Positions 21,142 to 31,060 of a stretch of DNA of 64,000 nt are shown one piece after another. Source of the DNA: DASQPA01 sp963757335 (lineage in GTDB: Bacteria > Acidobacteriota > Thermoanaerobaculia > Multivoradales > UBA5704); assembly GCA_963757335.1 (NCBI GenBank), contig CAVWRJ010000002.1, forward strand, positions 186,001-250,000, given 5' to 3'. Every line of letters starts with the position of its first letter. Position 1 is the first letter of the stretch. The position numbers and the translations under genes are program-made. The notes beneath the pieces are model-generated. The model was not told where the DNA came from. It saw only the letters and a list, made by a program, of their open reading frames with translations, and did no database searches.

Positions 21142-21774
21142 CTACTCCCTCCCTTCGGGCAGCGTCCGCAACACCGCCCGGACCGGCGAGGCGTCGAGGC
21201 CGGCGAGCTTCAAGGGGAGGGCGATGAGCTCGTAGATCCCCTCCGGCACCCCATCGAGGACCAGCCCTTCCAGGATGGCGACCCCGCCGCGGGCGAGGGC
21301 GTGATGGGCGTCCAGGCCGGAGCTGTCGAACGGGTCGACCGAGGGGGTGTCGAGGCCGACCAGGAGGAGCCGGCGCTCGGCGAGGAGATGGGCGAGCTCC
21401 GGCGAGAGGGCAGTGAAGCGCTCGTGGAAGCCCCGGCGGTCGGCCAAGCTCTCGGTCTTGAACAGCAGCCGCCGGGGGTTGCCGAGATCGATCCCCTCGA
21501 CATGCCGGGGGGTGAGGAGGGCGATCGGCGGCACCTTGAGCACCCGGCAGGGGCCGAGATAGGGGTCGAGCGGCAGCTCGGCGAAGCTCTCGCCCCGCGG
21601 CTCGGTATGGAGCGGGGCATCAGCGTGCGAGCCCAGGTGCGGGGTGGTGGCGATCGCCGACAGGTTGACGGCATCCCCCGCCGCGAGGGCGAGGGTCAGC
21701 CGGGAGGAGAAAGGGGTGTCGCCGGGCCAGACCGGCGTCTCGGGGCGTAGGGTCGGCGAGAGGTCGTAGAGCAT
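21142..21774 (-). CDS. Cyclase-family metal hydrolase (kynurenine formamidase-like)
   Basis: The 210-residue protein opens with YDLSPTLRPETPVWPGDTPF and has the family's metal-binding motif HLGSHADAPLH near residue 50, plus GLDTPSVDPFDS near residue 145. Length and motifs match KynB, which hydrolyses N-formylkynurenine in tryptophan breakdown. Other members of the cyclase family act on isatin or unknown amides, and no other kynurenine genes are in the window, so the substrate is not certain. Confidence 0.82.
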   Translation of the reverse strand: MLYDLSPTLRPETPVWPGDTPFSSRLTLALAAGDAVNLSAIATTPHLGSHADAPLHTEPRGESFAELPLDPYLGPCRVLKVPPIALLTPRHVEGIDLGNPRRLLFKTESLADRRGFHERFTALSPELAHLLAERRLLLVGLDTPSVDPFDSSGLDAHHALARGGVAILEGLVLDGVPEGIYELIALPLKLAGLDASPVRAVLRTLPEGRE

Positions 21775-21853
21775 GGGGTGCCCTCCGGCTTCATCCTACA
21801 ACCATGGTCCGTACTTGGCGCTGGTCCGAACCTTGCTGTAGCCGGGAAGCGAC

Positions 21854-23735
21854 ATGGTGGAGACCCCCCGGGAGGACGGCGAGCGCTATCCGCCGATCGG
21901 CGACTACGCCCTGATCGGCGACTGCCGGACGGCGGCCCTGATCTCCAAGGCCGGCTCGCTCGACTGGCTCTGTCTCCCCCGCTTCGACAGCCCGGCGGTC
22001 TTCTCCGCCCTCCTCGACTGGAAGACTGGTGGCCGTTTCTTCGTCCGCCCGCGCGGGCGCTTCGCGGTCTCCCGGCGCTATGTCGGCCGGACCAACCTCC
22101 TGGAGACCACCTTCCGCACCGCCGAGGGGGTCCTCCGGCTGACCGACTGCATGGCGGTGGCCGACATGGACGTGCGGCGGCGCGAGATCCGGGTCGAGCA
22201 CGAGATCCTTCGCCGAGTGGAGTGCCTGGCGGGCGAGGTGGAGGTCGAGGTCGGCTGCGACCCCCGCCCTTTCTTCGGCCAGGGGAGGGCCTACCTCAAG
22301 GACCGCCGGAAGCTCGGCTTCGCTTTCGAGGCCGGGCCGCAGGTGCTCATCCTGCAGAGCGAAATCCCCCTGGCGCCCGATCCGGACGGCGGGGGGGTCG
22401 GGGGGGCCGAGCGGCTGCGGGAGGGGGAGGTCCGCTATCTCTCGCTGGCCGCCGAGAGCGGCGACACCGCGGCCATCCCCCCCCCTCGGGCGCTGGGCGG
22501 AGGCGAGGATCGAGCGGTCCCGGCTCTGGTGGGAGACCTGGGCGGGGCGCTGCCAATACGACGGTCCCCATCCGGAGGCGGTCCTCCGCAGCATCCTCAT
22601 GCTGAAGCTCCTGACCTACGCCCCCTCGGGGGCGGTGATCGCCGCCCCCACCACCTCGCTCCCCGAGGCGATCGGCGGGCCGCGCAACTGGGACTACCGC
22701 TACTGCTGGCTGCGCGACGCCTCCTGGACCCTCACCGCCTTCTTCGACCTCGGCTACCAGGAGGAGGGGAAGGCCTTCCTCTCCTGGCTGCTCTATGCCA
22801 CCCGTCTGCATCACCCCGAGCTCGGGGTGCTCTACGATGTCCACGGCGAGGCCCAGATCGCCGAGTACGAGCTCCCCCACCTGGACGGCTACCGCGGCTC
22901 GCGGCCGGTGCGGGTGGGCAACGGGGCCGCGGGGCAGCTCCAGCTCGACGTCTACGGCGAGCTCGTCGAGTCCGCCTGCGAGTTCGTCCGCCGCGGCGGC
23001 GAGCTCGACCGCACTCAGGCGCGGCTCCTGGCCGACCTCGGCCTCACCACCTGCCAGATCTGGCGCCAGCCGGACGAGGGGATCTGGGAGAAGCGCTCGG
23101 GGCGTTTCCAGCACACCTTCTCGAAGATGATGTGCTGGGTGGCCCTCGACCGCCTGGTGGGGATGGCCGACGGCGGGAAGCTCGCGATCGAGGGTCCCCG
23201 CGGGCGATTCGCCAGAGAGCGCGACGCCATCCGCCAGGCGATCGAGTCGGAAGGCTGGAGCGATCGGCTGCAGAGCTATATCGATGCCTTCGGAGAGGAA
23301 GGGGCGGACGCCAGCCTCCTCCTCCTCGGCATCTACGGCTACGCCGACCCGCGCTCGCCGCGCTTCCGGAGCACCTTCGCCCACCTGGACCGTGAGCTGG
23401 GTGCCAACGGCCTCCTCTACCGCTATCCGCCGGGGAGCGACGGCATTGCGGGAGGCGAGGCGGCCTTCGCCATCTGCAGCTTCTGGGCGGTCGAGGCGCT
23501 GGCCCGGATGGGCGAAGTCGAGCAGGCAACCGAGCGGTTCGAGAAGATCCTCTCCTACGCCAACGACGTCGGCCTGTTCTCCGAGGAGATCGAGCCGGCG
23601 ACGGGCGCCTTCCTCGGCAACTTCCCCCAGGCCTTCTCCCATGTCGGCCTGATCAACGCCGCTCTCGTTCTCGCCGAGGCAGCTGGAGCCGCGGAGACCA
23701 CCGCGACGGCGGGGAAGACCGGAGCCCGGATGTGA
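21854..23735 (+). CDS. GH15 glucoamylase/trehalase-like glycoside hydrolase, frameshift at poly-C
   Basis: The first frame (21854 to about 22477) gives the N-terminal beta-sandwich of bacterial GH15 proteins (IGDYALIGDCRTAALISKAG, LDWLCLPRFDSPAVF). The second frame to 23735 gives the (alpha/alpha)6 barrel with NWDYRYCWLRDASWTL and late acidic motifs. The frames part at a run of nine C (22477-22485); eight would keep one frame, and the bridging codons then read GRWAEARIERSRLWWETW. A homopolymer miscall is therefore likely. The family cleaves alpha-glucosidic bonds in trehalose or maltodextrins. Confidence 0.85.
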
Positions 23736-24265
23736 GCCTCTTCGCTCCCTTCGCCCCCTTCGCCCTCTTCGCTGACATCGACCTGTCGCGAGCTTTGGTC
23801 GCCGGATTCTTCGCGACGATCGTCATGACCACCCTGATGTCGGGGAGTCAGGGGCTCGGGCTCTCCCGGATGAGCCTCCCCTTCCTGCTCGGCTCGGTCT
23901 TCACCCCGGACAGAAACCGCGCCAACGTCGCCGGCTTCCTCCTCCACTTCGTCAACGGCTGGGTCTTCTCTCTCGTCTACGCCCTGGCCTTCGCTCTGGT
24001 CGTGGGGAAAACGGGGCGGGCCAGCTGGTGGCTGGGGGGGATCTTCGGGCTCGTCCAGGGCCTCTTCGTCCTCACCGCCCTGATGCCGCTCCTCCCCAGC
24101 CTCCATCCGCGGATGGCGACCGAGGACTACGGTCCCACTCCCACCCGCCAGCTGGAGCCGCCCGGCTTCCTGGCGCTCAATTATGGCCGCCGGACACCCC
24201 TCATCACCCTCGGCGCGCACCTCGCTTATGGGGTCCTCTTCGGAGCGCTCTATGCGGGGATGTAG
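23732..24265 (+). CDS. Integral membrane protein, 177 aa
   Basis: GTG at 23732 overlaps the GH15 stop (GTGA). Four hydrophobic helices are predicted by eye (residues about 20-40, 70-95, 105-125 and 160-177), with a polar loop holding ATEDYGPTPTRQLEPPG. It resembles small membrane proteins of unknown function in many environmental genomes. Translational coupling to the glycosidase suggests shared expression, not a known joint function. Confidence 0.75.
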   Translation: MSLFAPFAPFALFADIDLSRALVAGFFATIVMTTLMSGSQGLGLSRMSLPFLLGSVFTPDRNRANVAGFLLHFVNGWVFSLVYALAFALVVGKTGRASWWLGGIFGLVQGLFVLTALMPLLPSLHPRMATEDYGPTPTRQLEPPGFLALNYGRRTPLITLGAHLAYGVLFGALYAGM

Positions 24266-24346
24266 CTCCGGGGGAAGGCCCGGTCCCCCGGCCGGGTTGT
24301 AGGATAGGATCGCCTCCCGTCTCGGGATCAGGAGCGTGAACGCCCT

Positions 24347-24994
24347 ATGGACCACGACGCCACCTCGAAGCTCGCCCCCCCCGGCATCTCCGATGCCACG
24401 GACATGGACCTCTCCGGCTTCAGCCCCGCCGAGCAGCAGAAGCTGATCACCATGGCCCACCACGTGCGCGGCATCCTCGACGCGCTGGGGCTGGACGCCA
24501 ACGACCCCAATCTCGCCGAGACCGACATCCGGGTGGCCAAGATGTATCTGGAGATGTTCCACGGCCTGGCGCAGGGGGCGGAGCCCAAGGTCACCACCTT
24601 CCCCAACGAGGAGGGCTACAGCCACATGGTGATGGAGACCCAGATCCCCTTCTACTCCATGTGCGCCCACCACCTGGTCCCCTTCTACGGCCACGCCCAC
24701 ATCGCCTACATTCCCAGAGACCGCATCCTCGGCCTGTCGAAGTTCTCCCGCATCCTGGAGTTCTACGCCAAGCGCCCGCAGCTCCAGGAGCGCTTGACCG
24801 AGCAGGTGGTGACCTACTTCGAGGAGAAGCTCCAGCCCCTGGGGGCGATGGTCGTCATCGAGGCGCGCCACCTCTGCGTCGAGATGCGCGGAGTCAAGAA
24901 GCCGGGAGCGGTCACCGTCACCTCGGCGCTCCGCGGTATCTTCCACCAGAAGCCTGTACGGGAGGAGTTCCTTGACCTGCTCCGCCGCACGTAG
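24347..24994 (+). CDS. folE: GTP cyclohydrolase I
   Basis: The 215-residue protein contains the zinc site MCAHHLVPFYGHAHIAYIP near residue 104 and a second Cys in RHLCVEMRGVKK, plus LGLSKFSRILEFYAKRPQLQ, all FolE signatures. It converts GTP to dihydroneopterin triphosphate, the first step of folate synthesis. The N-terminal 30 residues are an unusual extension. Its 3' end overlaps the GWxTD lipoprotein gene by 23 bases. Confidence 0.95.
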   Translation: MDHDATSKLAPPGISDATDMDLSGFSPAEQQKLITMAHHVRGILDALGLDANDPNLAETDIRVAKMYLEMFHGLAQGAEPKVTTFPNEEGYSHMVMETQIPFYSMCAHHLVPFYGHAHIAYIPRDRILGLSKFSRILEFYAKRPQLQERLTEQVVTYFEEKLQPLGAMVVIEARHLCVEMRGVKKPGAVTVTSALRGIFHQKPVREEFLDLLRRT

Positions 24995-25598
24995 GCTCGC
25001 GCTCGCAGTCCTCGCCGCCAGCGCCCTCCTCCTCTCCGCCTGTGCCAGCGGTGGCGGGGGGGGAGGCGGCGTCCCGGGACTCGGGCGGAGCCGGACCGAT
25101 CTCATCAACCCCTCGCTCGGCCCGGAGTACACCTCCTGGCTGGTCGGCCCGGTGGCGTTTCTCGCCACCAAGGAAGAGGTCGCGGCCTATCTCGCTCTGA
25201 CGACCGATCCCGCGGCGCAGGAGTTCATCCAGCAGTTCTGGGCCCGCCGCAATCCCCATCCGAAGCGGCCGGACAACGTCCTGCTCGAAGCTTTCGAGGA
25301 GCGCGGCACCGAGGCCGACCGGCTCTACAGCGAGGGCGGCTACCTCGGCCGGCGGACCGACCGCGGGACGATCTACGTCCTCTACGGCAAGCCTGAGAAA
25401 GTCGATTACGAGGTGCCGCCGGTTTCCGGGGCGCCGCCGATCGAGGTCTGGACCTACAGCCCGGAGGCTCCCGCCGGGCTGACCGGCCGCAAGCCCTCGC
25501 CGCTCTACCGCTTCACCAAGCGCGGCGACCTGACCGTCTTCTACTTCGCCGGGGCGCCCAGCGAGCGCCTGCGTCGGGGCTCCCCCGGCTCTCAGTGA
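24972..25598 (+). CDS. GWxTD-domain lipoprotein
   Basis: The start is TTG inside the folE end. A lipoprotein signal (LAVLAASALLLSAC, Cys about residue 25) is followed by a Gly-rich linker and the domain called GWxTD in Acidobacteriota and relatives (YTSWLVGPVAFLATKEEVAA, PAAQEFIQQFWARRNPHP, then GGYLGRRTDRGTIYVLYGKP). It should be anchored in the outer or inner membrane facing the periplasm. The domain's role is unknown. Confidence 0.82.
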   Translation: MTCSAARRLALAVLAASALLLSACASGGGGGGGVPGLGRSRTDLINPSLGPEYTSWLVGPVAFLATKEEVAAYLALTTDPAAQEFIQQFWARRNPHPKRPDNVLLEAFEERGTEADRLYSEGGYLGRRTDRGTIYVLYGKPEKVDYEVPPVSGAPPIEVWTYSPEAPAGLTGRKPSPLYRFTKRGDLTVFYFAGAPSERLRRGSPGSQ

Positions 25599-25641
25599 AT
25601 GCCTTTCATCTCTTGCGCCGCCTTTTAGGAGGAGTGGAACC

Positions 25642-26712
25642 ATGAGCGAGGTCCGCGCCGTGCTCGCGGGGACCGGGATCGCCATCCCGCCTCACCAGAT
25701 CGACAACCACATGCTGTCCCGGATCATCGAGACCAGCGACGACTGGGTCCGGGAGCGGAGCGGCATCGTCACCCGGTACTACGTCGACGCCGGGGTGGGC
25801 TCGGCCGACCTCGGAGCCGAGGCGGCCCAGAACGCCCTCGCCGACGCCGGGGTGGCGGGCGAGGAGATCGATTACCTGGTCTGCGCCACCATGACCCCCG
25901 ACCACTACTTCCCCGGCACCGGCACCCTCGTCCAGCAGAAGCTCGGAATCGGTGCCCGGCCCGCCCTCGACATCCGCCAGCAGTGCGCCGGCTTCGCCTA
26001 CGGCCTGCAGGTGGTCGACGCCCTCATCCGGAGCAATATCGCGAAAACCGTGCTCCTGGTCGGCACCGACGTCCACACCTCGCTCATGCCGTTCTCGGAT
26101 CGCACCTTCGAGGTTCTCCACGGCCGCGATCCCGGGCCGCTCTCCGCGGAGGACTTCACCTGGAACTCGAAGTTCCGCAATCTTCTCGTGCTCTTCGGCG
26201 ACGGCGCCGGGGCGATGGTGTTCAAGGCCGGGGACGACCCGGCCCGCGGCATCCTGACCTCCGCCCTCTACGGCGACGGCAACCACATGAACATCCTGCA
26301 CGTCCCCGGCCTGGGCTCGAAGCGGCGCCCCTTCGTCACCTGCGACATGATCCAGAAGGCGGAGACGGTGCCGGTGATGGACGGCCGGGCGGTGTTCAAG
26401 CTGGCGGTGACCCGGATGCCGGAGGTGACCCGCGAGGTGCTGGCGCGCTGCGACTACACGGTCGCGGACCTCGACCTCCTGATCATGCACCAGGCCAACC
26501 TGCGGATCAACGAGGCGGCCCAGAAAGCCCTCGGGCTCCCCAACGAGAAGGTCCACAACAACATCCAGAAGTATGGCAACACCACCTCCGGCACCCTCCC
26601 CATCGCCTTCCACGAGGCGCGCCAGCTGGGCAAGGCTCCCGAGGGGTCTCTGGTCGCCTTCACCGCGCTCGGGGCGGGGCTGCACTGGGGTTCGGTGTTG
26701 ATGCGGCTGTAG
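25642..26712 (+). CDS. 3-oxoacyl-ACP synthase III (FabH-like)
   Basis: The start at 25642 follows AGGAGTGG. The 356 residues show the KAS III triad: Cys about residue 115 in DIRQQCAGFAYG, His about 283 in IMHQANLRINEAAQ, and Asn about 313 in KYGNTTSGTLP. TSDDWVRERSGI is the usual N-terminal block. KAS III starts fatty-acid chains from acyl-CoA and malonyl-ACP. The insert around FSDRTFEVLHGRDPG is longer than in classical FabH, so an OleA- or PqsD-like role is possible; no other fatty-acid gene is adjacent. Confidence 0.88.
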   Translation: MSEVRAVLAGTGIAIPPHQIDNHMLSRIIETSDDWVRERSGIVTRYYVDAGVGSADLGAEAAQNALADAGVAGEEIDYLVCATMTPDHYFPGTGTLVQQKLGIGARPALDIRQQCAGFAYGLQVVDALIRSNIAKTVLLVGTDVHTSLMPFSDRTFEVLHGRDPGPLSAEDFTWNSKFRNLLVLFGDGAGAMVFKAGDDPARGILTSALYGDGNHMNILHVPGLGSKRRPFVTCDMIQKAETVPVMDGRAVFKLAVTRMPEVTREVLARCDYTVADLDLLIMHQANLRINEAAQKALGLPNEKVHNNIQKYGNTTSGTLPIAFHEARQLGKAPEGSLVAFTALGAGLHWGSVLMRL

Positions 26713-26721
26713 GGGAAGAAG

Positions 26722-27777
26722 CTACTCCGGCTTCTTGCCCTCGGACAGGCGTCCCCGGTAGAGCTGCAGGGTGACGCTCTTGAACAGCTTGTCGGTCCGC
26801 TGTCGCCACTCCGCCGCGGACAGCCGATCGAGCGGTGCGCTCACCTCGACCCGGCCCTTGCCGTCCGGGGTGCGGGTGACCTTGACCCGCAGGTCCCCCC
26901 AGATCAGGGCCCAATCGGGGGCGGACTCGACCCGCGGGTCGTAGCGCTCCTTGCTGACGCTCATGGCCTCCAGAACGGCCCCCAGGAGCTTGCCGTCCTC
27001 GGGATCGTAGGAGACGTCGTAGGCCTGCGCCGCGAAGTGGGAGCCGGCCGGCGGCTGGTAGCTGTCGGTCGCCAGGAGGTCGGTGAAGCGCCGGTCTTTT
27101 TCGAGCCCGGCGAAGTTGGTGTCCGTCCGGGCACGGAGCCGCGAGCGCTCGTCCAGGAGGATGGCCTGGTGCAGGTGCTCGACGGCGAGCGCCGAGTAGC
27201 CGGAAAGGGCGTAGTTGCTCGCCACCAGGTACTGGGCGTCGGCCACCCCGCCGTGCTTGCCAAGGTAGGCCCGGAAGCGCTGGGTCGCCGGTTCGAGCTT
27301 CCCGGCGAGGAGGAGGACGGCGCCGAGGTTGATGTCGTTGTCCTGCGCCTTGGGGTCGAGCTTCTCGGCCTGGTTGAAGGCGGCGAGAGCGGCGTCGTAG
27401 TGCTTGGCCGAGACTTCCAGGGCGCCGCGGTGGAGCCACCCCTGGCGCAGGCTGGGATCGAGCTGGAGCGCCCTGTCGAGATCCTTCTTGCCGCCGTCGA
27501 TGTCGTCGATCAGGAAGCGCGCCGTGCTCCGCAGGAGGTAGGCCGGGGCGTTGCCCGGCTCGCGCTGGAGGAGAGTGTTGAGGAGCGGGATCGCCTGCTG
27601 GGGGTTGCCGCCGTCCACCATCTCCTGGGCCTGCGCCAGGCTGCCCTGAGCCTTGCTGATGTGGCGCGTGATCTGGGCGCCGGCGGACGGGGCCAGGAGG
27701 AGAAGCAAGGCCCCGAGCAGGAGCGCCGGCGGGGCCATATATCGGAGGCGTGGGAGGCGTGGGAGACGTGCGCGCAT
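26722..27777 (-). CDS. Secreted TPR-repeat protein
   Basis: From the ATG at 27777, with AAGAAGG upstream, there is a signal peptide (PPALLLGALLLLLAPSAGAQ) and then TPR units over residues about 40-210 (PQQAIPLLNTLLQREPGNAP, QGWLHRGALEVSAKHYDAAL). The remaining 130 residues form a beta-rich domain without a known motif (WALIWGDLRVKVTRTPDGKG). It probably works in the periplasm as a scaffold. It converges on the KAS III gene. Confidence 0.8.
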   Translation of the reverse strand: MRARLPRLPRLRYMAPPALLLGALLLLLAPSAGAQITRHISKAQGSLAQAQEMVDGGNPQQAIPLLNTLLQREPGNAPAYLLRSTARFLIDDIDGGKKDLDRALQLDPSLRQGWLHRGALEVSAKHYDAALAAFNQAEKLDPKAQDNDINLGAVLLLAGKLEPATQRFRAYLGKHGGVADAQYLVASNYALSGYSALAVEHLHQAILLDERSRLRARTDTNFAGLEKDRRFTDLLATDSYQPPAGSHFAAQAYDVSYDPEDGKLLGAVLEAMSVSKERYDPRVESAPDWALIWGDLRVKVTRTPDGKGRVEVSAPLDRLSAAEWRQRTDKLFKSVTLQLYRGRLSEGKKPE

Positions 27778-27859
27778 GGAGCCTTCTTTCTTCTTATAGA
27801 CGCCCGTAAATCTACCGGAGCCGGGGCGGATTGCCAAGCTCGACTACAATCCTTTCACC

Positions 27860-28933
27860 ATGCCGCTTCAGACCCCCGATCCGGTGGCGATCTCGACCGC
27901 CCTCTGCCAGCGGGTGATGGGGCAGGACACCGCCGTCCGCGAGATGGCGGTCGCGCTCTCCAAGCACCTCGCGGGCCTCAGGGTCGGCAACATCCTCATG
28001 ATCGGCTCCTCCGGCACCGGCAAGACCACCCTCATGCGGGCGGTCGAGGGCTTCCTCGCTTCCGACCCGGCGCTCGCCTCGCGCTCGGCGGTGATCCGCA
28101 TCCATGCCAATGTCCTGGGCGAGGAGACGGCCCGGCAGCGCCCCGGCGAGGCGGTGGTCGGGCGGCTCCTCGAACGGGCCCGAGAGCAGCTCGGCCCCGG
28201 CGCCCCGGTGGCGGAGCTCGTGGCGCGGGCCGCCCATGGCCTCGTCTTCGTCGACGAGGTGGACAAGATCCGCACCCAGATCGGCGGCCAGCCGCACATC
28301 CCCGGCATCCGGGCGCAGGAGGCGCTCCTCACCCTGATCGAGAACGAGGCGATACCGGTCGCCCTGCCACCCTGGGCCGGCGGCGGCACGGCGACGATCG
28401 ACTCCTCCGGCCTCCTCTTCGTCTGCGCCGGCGCCTTCGAGGGGCTCTACGACGCGGTCTTCGACCGGGTGACGATCGGCCGCGACCGCGGCTCTCTCCA
28501 GCCGATGACGGTGGTCGAGGGGGGCAAGGTCCGGGAGGAGCTGATCTTCGAGCTCCGCTCCTGGCTCCGCAACGAGGACCTCTTCGACTACGGCATGAGC
28601 CCGCAGTTCCTCTCCCGCTTTGACGCCGTGGTCCTCCTCAACAACCTGACCGTGGACGAGCTGGTGCACATCTTCCTCGAAGCCCCCGAGTCCGCCCTCC
28701 GCCAGACCCGCGCCTACTTCGAGAGCCGCGGCGTCCACCTGGCCCTCTCCCCCGCCGCCGTCCGCCGGATCGCCACCGAAGCCTCCCGCCAGCCCCGCCT
28801 GGGCGCCCGGGCGCTCAAGGAGGTCTTTAGGCGGGTGATCCGCGACTACGAGTACGACCCCAGCCAGGCGGTGACCGGCGACGGCGGGGCGTTGATGCTG
28901 GACGTGGGAGAGGTGGAGGCGGCGCTGGGGTAA
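27860..28933 (+). CDS. ClpX-like AAA+ ATPase without zinc-binding domain
   Basis: The 357-residue protein is one AAA+ module: Walker A GSSGTGKTT near residue 50, Walker B LVFVDEVDKI near residue 130, and sensor-2 RLGARALKEVFRRVIRDY near the end, the last being typical of ClpX/HslU. It lacks the N-terminal zinc-binding domain of ClpX and is shorter. It may be a specialised unfoldase or a remodelling factor; no peptidase gene is nearby. Divergent from the TPR gene. Confidence 0.8.
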   Translation: MPLQTPDPVAISTALCQRVMGQDTAVREMAVALSKHLAGLRVGNILMIGSSGTGKTTLMRAVEGFLASDPALASRSAVIRIHANVLGEETARQRPGEAVVGRLLERAREQLGPGAPVAELVARAAHGLVFVDEVDKIRTQIGGQPHIPGIRAQEALLTLIENEAIPVALPPWAGGGTATIDSSGLLFVCAGAFEGLYDAVFDRVTIGRDRGSLQPMTVVEGGKVREELIFELRSWLRNEDLFDYGMSPQFLSRFDAVVLLNNLTVDELVHIFLEAPESALRQTRAYFESRGVHLALSPAAVRRIATEASRQPRLGARALKEVFRRVIRDYEYDPSQAVTGDGGALMLDVGEVEAALG

Positions 28934-28958
28934 GAGGGGAAAGGTCAATCCCGCGTCC

Positions 28959-29024
28959 CGAAACCACCCGTTTCGAAGCCGGATTCATCCGGCGTAACTC
29001 GTAGCCCGGAGATTTATCTCCGGG
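28959..29024. terminator. Three consecutive hairpins between convergent genes
   Basis: CGAAAC/GTTTCG (28959-28975), GCCGGAT/ATCCGGC (28978-28993) and CCCGGAGA/TCTCCGGG (29005-29024) follow one another in 66 bases. The last overlaps the stop of the minus-strand VTT gene. No T-run follows, so the likely role is two-way termination or mRNA 3'-end protection. Confidence 0.55.
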
Positions 29025-29814
29025 CGGGTCCCCGCTCCTGCCGCGCCGCCCGGATCTCCGCCAACCGCTTCTTCCGCTTCCGTCCCACGATCACCTGGGG
29101 CAGGAACATCAACCCCGCGAGGAGCGCGATGGCGATCGTCAGCTGCAGGTAGACGTGGGACTTGTCGCCGCCCGCCGCGTGGTAGACGACGTTCGTCGCG
29201 TAGGCGTAGAGGACGTTGGGGAGGATGAGCCCCAGGGTGAGGGTCGAGAGGAAGAGCGCCGGGGCGACGCCGACGAGCGCCGCGGTGTAGTTGACGACCG
29301 CGAAGGGGATGGGCAGGAAGCGGATTCCCACGAGACCCCAGAAGCCGCGGCGCGAGATCTGCTGCTCGATCTTCTTCAACCGCTTGCCGGCGAAGTGGGC
29401 CACGAAGTCGCGCCCCAGGACGCGCCCCAGGAAGTAGGTCACCGTCCCCCCCAACACCGTGCCGACGATGTTCCACACCGAGCCCCAGAGCACCCCGAAG
29501 AGGATGGCGCCGGTGATCATCAGCGGGCTCGCCGGCAGCCCCATCGGGGAGAGGACGATGTAGGCGGCGACCAGCGCCGCCGGCGCCCAGGGGCTCTCGC
29601 GGATCTTCTGGAAGTAGCCCAGGAGGTCGTGGGCGTTGAGATGGCTGCCGAGGGGCGACAGCTTGAGCGCCAAGAGGCCGCCCACCACCAGCACGATCAA
29701 GAGCCCGAAGCGGACGAGCAGCCGGCGCGGTACGCGGCGCTCCTCGGGAGCGGTCTTGGGAGGCAAAGCGAAGGTTCGCCTAGGGCTGCTGGGGAGGGGG
29801 ACCGGGAAGGACAC
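29014..29814 (-). CDS. VTT-domain (TVP38/DedA-like) membrane protein
   Basis: The 266 residues include about five hydrophobic segments and the VTT signature region (YIVLSPMGLPASPLMITGAI, LFGVLWGSVWNIVGTVLGGT, FLGRVLGRDFVAHFAGKRLK, and FWGLVGIRFLPIPFAVVNYT). VTT/DedA proteins are linked to lipid scrambling and membrane-potential maintenance. The C-terminus is strongly basic (RKRKKRLAEIRAARQERG). Its first codons overlap the end of the YggX-like gene by 35 bases. Confidence 0.85.
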   Translation of the reverse strand: MSFPVPLPSSPRRTFALPPKTAPEERRVPRRLLVRFGLLIVLVVGGLLALKLSPLGSHLNAHDLLGYFQKIRESPWAPAALVAAYIVLSPMGLPASPLMITGAILFGVLWGSVWNIVGTVLGGTVTYFLGRVLGRDFVAHFAGKRLKKIEQQISRRGFWGLVGIRFLPIPFAVVNYTAALVGVAPALFLSTLTLGLILPNVLYAYATNVVYHAAGGDKSHVYLQLTIAIALLAGLMFLPQVIVGRKRKKRLAEIRAARQERGPARR

Positions 29815-30103
29815 CCGTGGGGGGATCGAGAAGGAAGTACTCGCGCATGTGGCGGGTCAGGATCTCCTGCGACGCCGGGTCCATGAAGTTGAGGCGCAGC
29901 TCGTTGATCACCATCACCTCCGCCTTCTGCCACTCGGCCCAGCAGTCGGCGCAGACCTTCGCCTGGAGCTCCTTGCCCATGGGGCCGTAGAGCGGCGGCT
30001 TCTTGAGCGCCGGCGCCGCCTCACGATGGCAGCGCGAGCAGTCGACGGTGGCGGCGGTAGCGGCGGTGGCGGCGCCAGCAACTCCAGCAGTGGGGTCGGC
30101 CAT
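29780..30103 (-). CDS. Fe(2+)-trafficking protein-like (YggX family)
   Basis: The 107-residue protein has the YggX hallmarks: an N-terminal Cys pair (VDCSRCHREAAPALKKPPLY), VCADCWAEWQKAEVMVINEL, and RLNFMDPASQEILTRHMREY. YggX helps protect iron-sulfur clusters from oxidation. Unlike classical YggX (about 90 residues, one Cys) it has an Ala/Thr-rich N-terminal extension, two CxxC pairs suggesting zinc or iron binding, and a Pro-rich tail. Confidence 0.82.
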   Translation of the reverse strand: MADPTAGVAGAATAATAATVDCSRCHREAAPALKKPPLYGPMGKELQAKVCADCWAEWQKAEVMVINELRLNFMDPASQEILTRHMREYFLLDPPTGVLPGPPPQQP

Positions 30104-30112
30104 GGCCGGATT

Positions 30113-31056
<944 letters not shown>

Positions 31057-31060
<4 letters not shown>

